Positions 60,935 to 64,000 of a stretch of DNA of 64,000 nt are shown piece after piece. Numbering within the stretch: the first letter of the stretch is position 1; every line of letters starts with the position of its first letter. The DNA comes from Salinigranum marinum. GTDB lineage: Archaea; Halobacteriota; Halobacteria; Halobacteriales; Haloferacaceae. The notes under the pieces were generated by a model. It searched no databases. It worked only from the letters and a program-made list of their open reading frames with translations, and was not told where the DNA came from. Made by a program: the position numbers and the translations under genes. The DNA lies in assembly GCF_024228675.1 (NCBI RefSeq), contig NZ_CP100461.1, positions 1,860,001-1,924,000 on the forward strand, written 5' to 3'.

Positions 60935-61483
60935 ATGTCCCTCAGACGTGCGCTCACGGACCTGTTGCTCCTCGACGACCGGACGTTCCGAACGCGCCTG
61001 CCGGCGTTCCTCGACGAGAACGGTCTCGACGCCGAGCGACCGGACCGGGCGGTCGCGGACGGCTCCCCGGACGACGCGACCGCCGCGGTGGCCGGCCTCG
61101 ACGATCCGACGCCGCTCGAACGGGAACTGGTGTGGCGGGTCCGCGTGCTCGACGACGTCCCGTTCGGGCTCACGCTCTCGGGGCCGGCGTACGAGGACAA
61201 CCCCATCCGGTACGCCAACCGGACGTTCCGGCGACTGAGTGGCTACTCGATGGCGGAACTCCGCGGGGAGAACCCACGCCTGCTCCAAGGGCCGGAGACG
61301 GCGGCCGGTCCTGTCGCTGACCTCCGCGAGGCGCTCGACATCTGGGAGCCCGTCACCGTCACCCTCCGGAACTACCGGAAGGACGGCACCCCGTTCCGGA
61401 ACCGCGTGTCGCTCGTCCCCCTCGAGGACGACACCGGGACGGTCACCAACTGGATCGGGATCCAGGAGGCGATCGACGACTGA
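60935..61483 (+). CDS. PAS protein with LOV-like domain lacking the photoreactive cysteine
   Basis: 182 residues from ATG 60935 (ATG 60905 also in frame). The first 55 residues are a small helical head. From about 70 to 180 a LOV-like PAS domain is clear: FGLTLSGPAYEDNPIRYANRTFRRLSGYS, GENPRLLQGPET and NYRKDGTPFRNRVSLVPLEDDTG. In LOV photosensors the motif is GxNCRFLQG; here Pro replaces the Cys, so the flavin-Cys adduct cannot form. It may still bind flavin or another ligand. No output domain follows. Confidence 0.85.
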   Translation: MSLRRALTDLLLLDDRTFRTRLPAFLDENGLDAERPDRAVADGSPDDATAAVAGLDDPTPLERELVWRVRVLDDVPFGLTLSGPAYEDNPIRYANRTFRRLSGYSMAELRGENPRLLQGPETAAGPVADLREALDIWEPVTVTLRNYRKDGTPFRNRVSLVPLEDDTGTVTNWIGIQEAIDD

Positions 61484-61500
61484 AGCCGTCGCCACGCGCG

Positions 61501-62571
61501 TTAGAGGTACGACGCGAGGCCGAGCGCCTCGACCAGCGGGACGCCCGCGACGAGCGATCCGAGGAGGTAGCCGCCGACCGCGCCGCCGTTGAGGAGCGGG
61601 AGGCCGGCGTGGGCCCGCCCCTTCGTCACGGCCCACATCAGAATAAAAAAGCCGAGGAACGTGCCGATCATCGCCGTCAGAGCGGGGACGTTGAGCGCCG
61701 GGAGCGACGAGAGGCCGAACGAGGCGGCCGGCGAGAAGAAGGCGGCGCTGGCGACCATCACGGTCGGCATGACGGCGTCACCGAGGCCAATGAAGAAGGC
61801 GTCGCGGACGTCGTCTTCCTCGTTCTCGCCAGCCCCGTCGACCGCCGCAGGCGCGCTCCCGTCTGGGTCCGCCTCCGCGGTCGCATCCGTGGCCGTCGGC
61901 TCCCCGTCGGGCGTCTCCGGCGACCGGTCCCCGCCGTCGGCCGTCACCGTTTCGTCCTCGTCACCCTCGTGCACCTCGTTCGCGTCGGCGAACTCCGTGT
62001 CGAGAAGCGAGTACGAGAGGCTGGTCGGGATCACGAGCACGACGGGAACGCGGAGATCCATCACGCCCTCTGCGAGTTCGAGCATGTGTCGCGTCCCGTA
62101 GACGGAGATGGCGTCGTACACCGCGAGCACGAGCAGGAGGACGACGGCCGGGAGGACGCCGAAGCTGATCCCGAAGAGCGCGGCGGCTCCCGCGCCCATC
62201 AGCACGCCCGCAGTGTCGATGACGTACCACTCGGGGTACGCGAGGAGCGCGAGCGCGACGACGGCGGCGAGCACGACCGAGAGGAAACCGGGGACGAGCG
62301 CGCTGAAGACGTACCACGACAGGAGCCCCGAGGTGAAGATGACGAGCGCTCGGACGGCCCAGTCGAAGTCGTACTTGAACGCGGCGAGCATCACCGCCGT
62401 GGCGACGAGGATCGCGCCGATGTACAGGAGGCTGTTCGCCGGATCCGTCGGGTCCTCGACCTGCTGGTACCCCTCGGCGTAGAAGGTCGGAACGAGCGCA
62501 AGCGCCCCGAGTTGGACGAGGAGGAACAGCACGGCGGCGAACGCGATCCCGCCGTAGACGCGCGGTTTCAT
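61501..62571 (-). CDS. Presenilin/signal peptide peptidase-like intramembrane protease (A22, PSH family)
   Basis: 356 residues from ATG 62571. Catalytic Asp pairs lie in VLAVYDAISVYG (YD) and GLGDAVMP (GxGD), with GLPLLN as the PAL-like segment. About eight to nine helices. Between the YD and GLGD helices is an acidic loop of about 75 residues (DGDEDETVTADGGD, TDATAEADPDGS), longer than in the Methanoculleus homologue. It cleaves transmembrane substrates. Converges with the PAS gene, 17 bp apart. Confidence 0.9.
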   Translation of the reverse strand: MKPRVYGGIAFAAVLFLLVQLGALALVPTFYAEGYQQVEDPTDPANSLLYIGAILVATAVMLAAFKYDFDWAVRALVIFTSGLLSWYVFSALVPGFLSVVLAAVVALALLAYPEWYVIDTAGVLMGAGAAALFGISFGVLPAVVLLLVLAVYDAISVYGTRHMLELAEGVMDLRVPVVLVIPTSLSYSLLDTEFADANEVHEGDEDETVTADGGDRSPETPDGEPTATDATAEADPDGSAPAAVDGAGENEEDDVRDAFFIGLGDAVMPTVMVASAAFFSPAASFGLSSLPALNVPALTAMIGTFLGFFILMWAVTKGRAHAGLPLLNGGAVGGYLLGSLVAGVPLVEALGLASYL

Positions 62572-62991
62572 ACTCCCGCGTTTCGGCGGCAGGGCTTTGG
62601 GGCTTTTCGTTCCGTCGTGTGCGAAAACGAAACCCCAGGGGCAGACCAGCGGAGAGACCGTTCGGCACGTGTGCGCACCGCGATCCGTGGAGCGGAGCGG
62701 TATCGGGAGACGAGAGAAACGGAGACGTATCAGCATTGGAAGACGAGAGGGTCCGAAACCCGACACGGTGGCCGGGCGCACGAGCGGCCTCACACGCCGA
62801 AGCACCTGCGGCGCTCCGAGCCGCCACTCGCTTCGGTCGTGAAGTCCTCCCTAACCGGGTGCTCCCGGACAGAGCCGCGAGCAGGACCACCGAAACAACG
62901 CCGTCGCTCCGGGCCTTCGATCGCTCCCACTGGTCGCTCTCGAAGACCTCGCGCGAGTCGCTCGCCATCGATGCACGTCAGAGAACACGGA
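62572..62991. other. 420-bp gap without a supported gene
   Basis: Open frames here are Arg/Ser-rich without the acidic bias of real genes. It holds a hairpin at 62599-62636 and a GC-rich segment (GCGGCGCTCCGAGCCGCC, near 62808-62826) of the type often found between haloarchaeal genes. No RNA gene recognised. Confidence 0.6.
62599..62636. terminator. Hairpin with TTTCGTT/AACGAAA stem
   Basis: TTTCGTT (62605-62611) pairs with AACGAAA (62626-62632) around a 14-base loop, extended by GGGG (62598-62601) and CCCC (62633-62636) with a small bulge. It lies 27-65 bp above the A22 protease start, so it may be a promoter-leader hairpin, an operator or a terminator for upstream antisense transcription. 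Its role is not certain. Confidence 0.35.
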
Positions 62992-63216
62992 TCACCGCGC
63001 GTACAGCTTCGAGCCGACGAGCGACGCGGGCGTGACGCCGCTCGCGGGCGAGACGGCCACGTACGGTCGGTCGACTGGACCGAACACGTCGACGATTCGC
63101 CCCACGGTCGAAAGCGAGTCGTCGAGGACGGCCGTGCCGATCTCCGGTGGGTCGTCGTCGAGGCGAACGATCGCGACCCCCTGGGCGACCCGGGAGACGG
63201 TTCCGACGCGCTTCAT
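62992..63216 (-). CDS. gar1: Gar1/Naf1-like H/ACA RNP protein
   Basis: 74 residues. MKRVGTVSRVAQGVAIVRLDDD, VGRIVDVFGPVDRPYVAVSP is the conserved beta-barrel of Gar1, with the motif GxVxDVFGPVxxPY. It binds Cbf5 in box H/ACA RNPs for rRNA pseudouridylation. It lies 13 bp after srp19 on the same strand, as commonly seen in archaea. Confidence 0.92.
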   Translation of the reverse strand: MKRVGTVSRVAQGVAIVRLDDDPPEIGTAVLDDSLSTVGRIVDVFGPVDRPYVAVSPASGVTPASLVGSKLYAR

Positions 63217-63229
63217 TCTCCCCCCCGCA

Positions 63230-63508
63230 TCAGTCGCGCAGGATATTGACGTACGCGGCGACAGCCTGGACGAGGTCGTTCTTCGAGGCGTCGTCGGCCC
63301 CCTGAACCAGGACGCGGCCGCGACGTTCGTACTCCCGGGAGTACGCCTTGTCCCGTTCGATGACCGCGTCGTAGCCGACCTGCTGGACCGCCTTCGCGAG
63401 TTCGTCGACGGTCGGCTCTTCGACCGCCTGGTCCAGTGCGACCCGGCGACCCTCCGACCGGGAGCGGGCGGCGTCGAAGTACGCGGGCCAGATGACGTTC
63501 TCGACCAT
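63230..63508 (-). CDS. srp19: Signal recognition particle 19 kDa protein
   Basis: 92 residues from ATG 63508. [19 protein letters not shown] is the conserved start of SRP19; the length fits archaeal SRP19. It binds the 7S RNA and readies it for SRP54. Next in the operon is gar1, 13 bp downstream. A TATA-like element is not obvious in the gap. Confidence 0.93.
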   Translation of the reverse strand: MVENVIWPAYFDAARSRSEGRRVALDQAVEEPTVDELAKAVQQVGYDAVIERDKAYSREYERRGRVLVQGADDASKNDLVQAVAAYVNILRD

Positions 63509-63598
63509 ACACCGAGGAGGGAGACGACGCCGTAATACGGTTGTGGTCCGGTCGCCTCCGGCAGCCATTCGGTCGAGTGCCGGGACGCTCCCCCCGAA

Positions 63599-63636
63599 GT
63601 ACAACACGTATTTACGTACTGAAACTGCGGTTGTAC
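63599..63636 (+). promoter_or_regulatory. Nested inverted repeats in the promoter of the FecCD-type permease gene
   Basis: Outer arms GTACAAC (63599-63605) and GTTGTAC (63630-63636) enclose an inner dyad ACGTA-TT-TACGT (63606-63617). The TATA-like GTATTTAC (63608-63615) lies within the inner dyad, 28-35 bp above the ATG at 63643. The layout suits a repressor of a metal or corrinoid transporter, but it does not look like the DtxR-type box at 34855. Confidence 0.5.
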
Positions 63637-63642
63637 TCACGG

Positions 63643-64000
63643 ATGTCTCGGGACGTACGCGTCCGCGCCGTGGGCTGGTCGGCCGGCCTCGCGGCGGTCT
63701 GTGCGGTCGCGATGGTCGTCAGCGCCGGCATCGGCCCCGTTCGCCTCCCGCCGACGACGGTCGCGCAGGTCGTCCTCGACGCGCTCCCGGGGGTGGCGTT
63801 CGACGTCCCGCGGGAGGCGTCGATCATCGTCGGGCGGGTCAGGATGCCCCGAATCGCCCTCGCCGCCGTCGTCGGCTTCGCGCTCGCCACCGCGGGCGTC
63901 GTCATGCAGGGCTTCTTCCGAAATCCGATGGCCGATCCCTCCATCGTGGGCGTCTCGTCGGGAGCGGCGGTCGGTGCGGTCGCCTCGATCGCCCTGCCCG
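63643..64000 (+). CDS. FecCD/BtuC-family ABC permease, N-terminal part (runs off the window)
   Basis: 119 residues visible from ATG 63643. The opening helix, [16 protein letters not shown] and [47 protein letters not shown] are the signature of FecCD-type permeases (RLPR..A...G..LA..G...Q...RNPLA.P..LG...GA). These import iron-siderophore, haem or cobalamin with a binding protein and ATPase. The substrate cannot be told from this part. The gene is preceded by a nested dyad. Confidence 0.9.
   Translation, partial: MSRDVRVRAVGWSAGLAAVCAVAMVVSAGIGPVRLPPTTVAQVVLDALPGVAFDVPREASIIVGRVRMPRIALAAVVGFALATAGVVMQGFFRNPMADPSIVGVSSGAAVGAVASIALP

Noticed and set aside
62619-63035. 138-residue plus-strand frame
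   Set aside because: Composition is unlike neighbours and it runs antisense into gar1. It probably reflects GC-rich intergenic sequence.

Overview
The window is a gene-dense, high-GC chromosomal stretch of a halophilic archaeon (class Halobacteria). Three things point there. Proteins are rich in Asp and Glu. The information-processing genes are archaeal: RNase P proteins Rnp2 and Rnp3, proteasome alpha subunit, SRP19, Gar1-like protein and diphthamide ligase. Many families are haloarchaeal: HTH_10 (Bat-type) regulator, HemAT globin transducer, GfcR with glucose 1-dehydrogenase, FolC-FolP and PurN-AICAR transformylase fusions. Many starts have an AT-rich TATA-like box 25-31 bp upstream and no clear Shine-Dalgarno, as expected for leaderless haloarchaeal transcripts. 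I see no rRNA, tRNA or CRISPR array. The genus cannot be fixed from this window.

Layout. 1-394: end of an IS630-type element abutting a truncated membrane-protein gene. 382-10132: potassium uptake (TrkH, TrkA), a cysteine-motif HTH_10 regulator divergent from a HemAT-type oxygen transducer, a CBS protein, an SRPBCC protein, a short flavoprotein and CoaBC. 10251-18414: a nine-gene Mrp-type Na+/H+ antiporter operon with mostly overlapping genes, no full MrpA, and a universal-stress domain fused to MnhE. 18656-25993: DJ-1/PfpI protein and a five-gene peptide-type ABC transporter. 26170-29262: purine phosphoribosyltransferase-like protein, small regulators and an NDP-sugar pyrophosphorylase. 29327-33904: haem-copper oxidase subunits III, I and II. 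33960-37083: three PP-loop ATPases (Dph6 and two CysD-like paralogues) with a 44-residue gene carrying a DtxR/SirR-like operator. 37225-42000: PQQ-propeller lipoprotein, a conserved acidic protein, glutaredoxin, and GfcR with glucose dehydrogenase. 42053-49960: purB divergent from purN-purH fusion, UspA, FolC-FolP fusion, NRDE protein and a winged-helix protein. 50304-52888: rnp3, methyltransferase, rnp2, psmA. 52952-58743: lysine operon dapA-dapB-dapD-lysA-dapF-dapE. 59415-64000: NYN protein, PUA protein, LOV-like PAS protein, presenilin-like protease, SRP19, Gar1-like protein, and the start of a FecCD-type permease gene.

The genes are mainly core metabolism and energy coupling: ion homeostasis, respiration, one-carbon, purine and lysine synthesis, and RNA and protein maturation. 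The least explained parts are the metal-regulated-looking 44-residue gene between the PP-loop ATPases, the two tandem CysD-like enzymes with no CysN in view, the inverted repeats at several promoters (gdh, dap operon, purB/purNH, FecCD gene), the USP-MnhE fusion, and a LOV-like domain that lacks the photoreactive cysteine.
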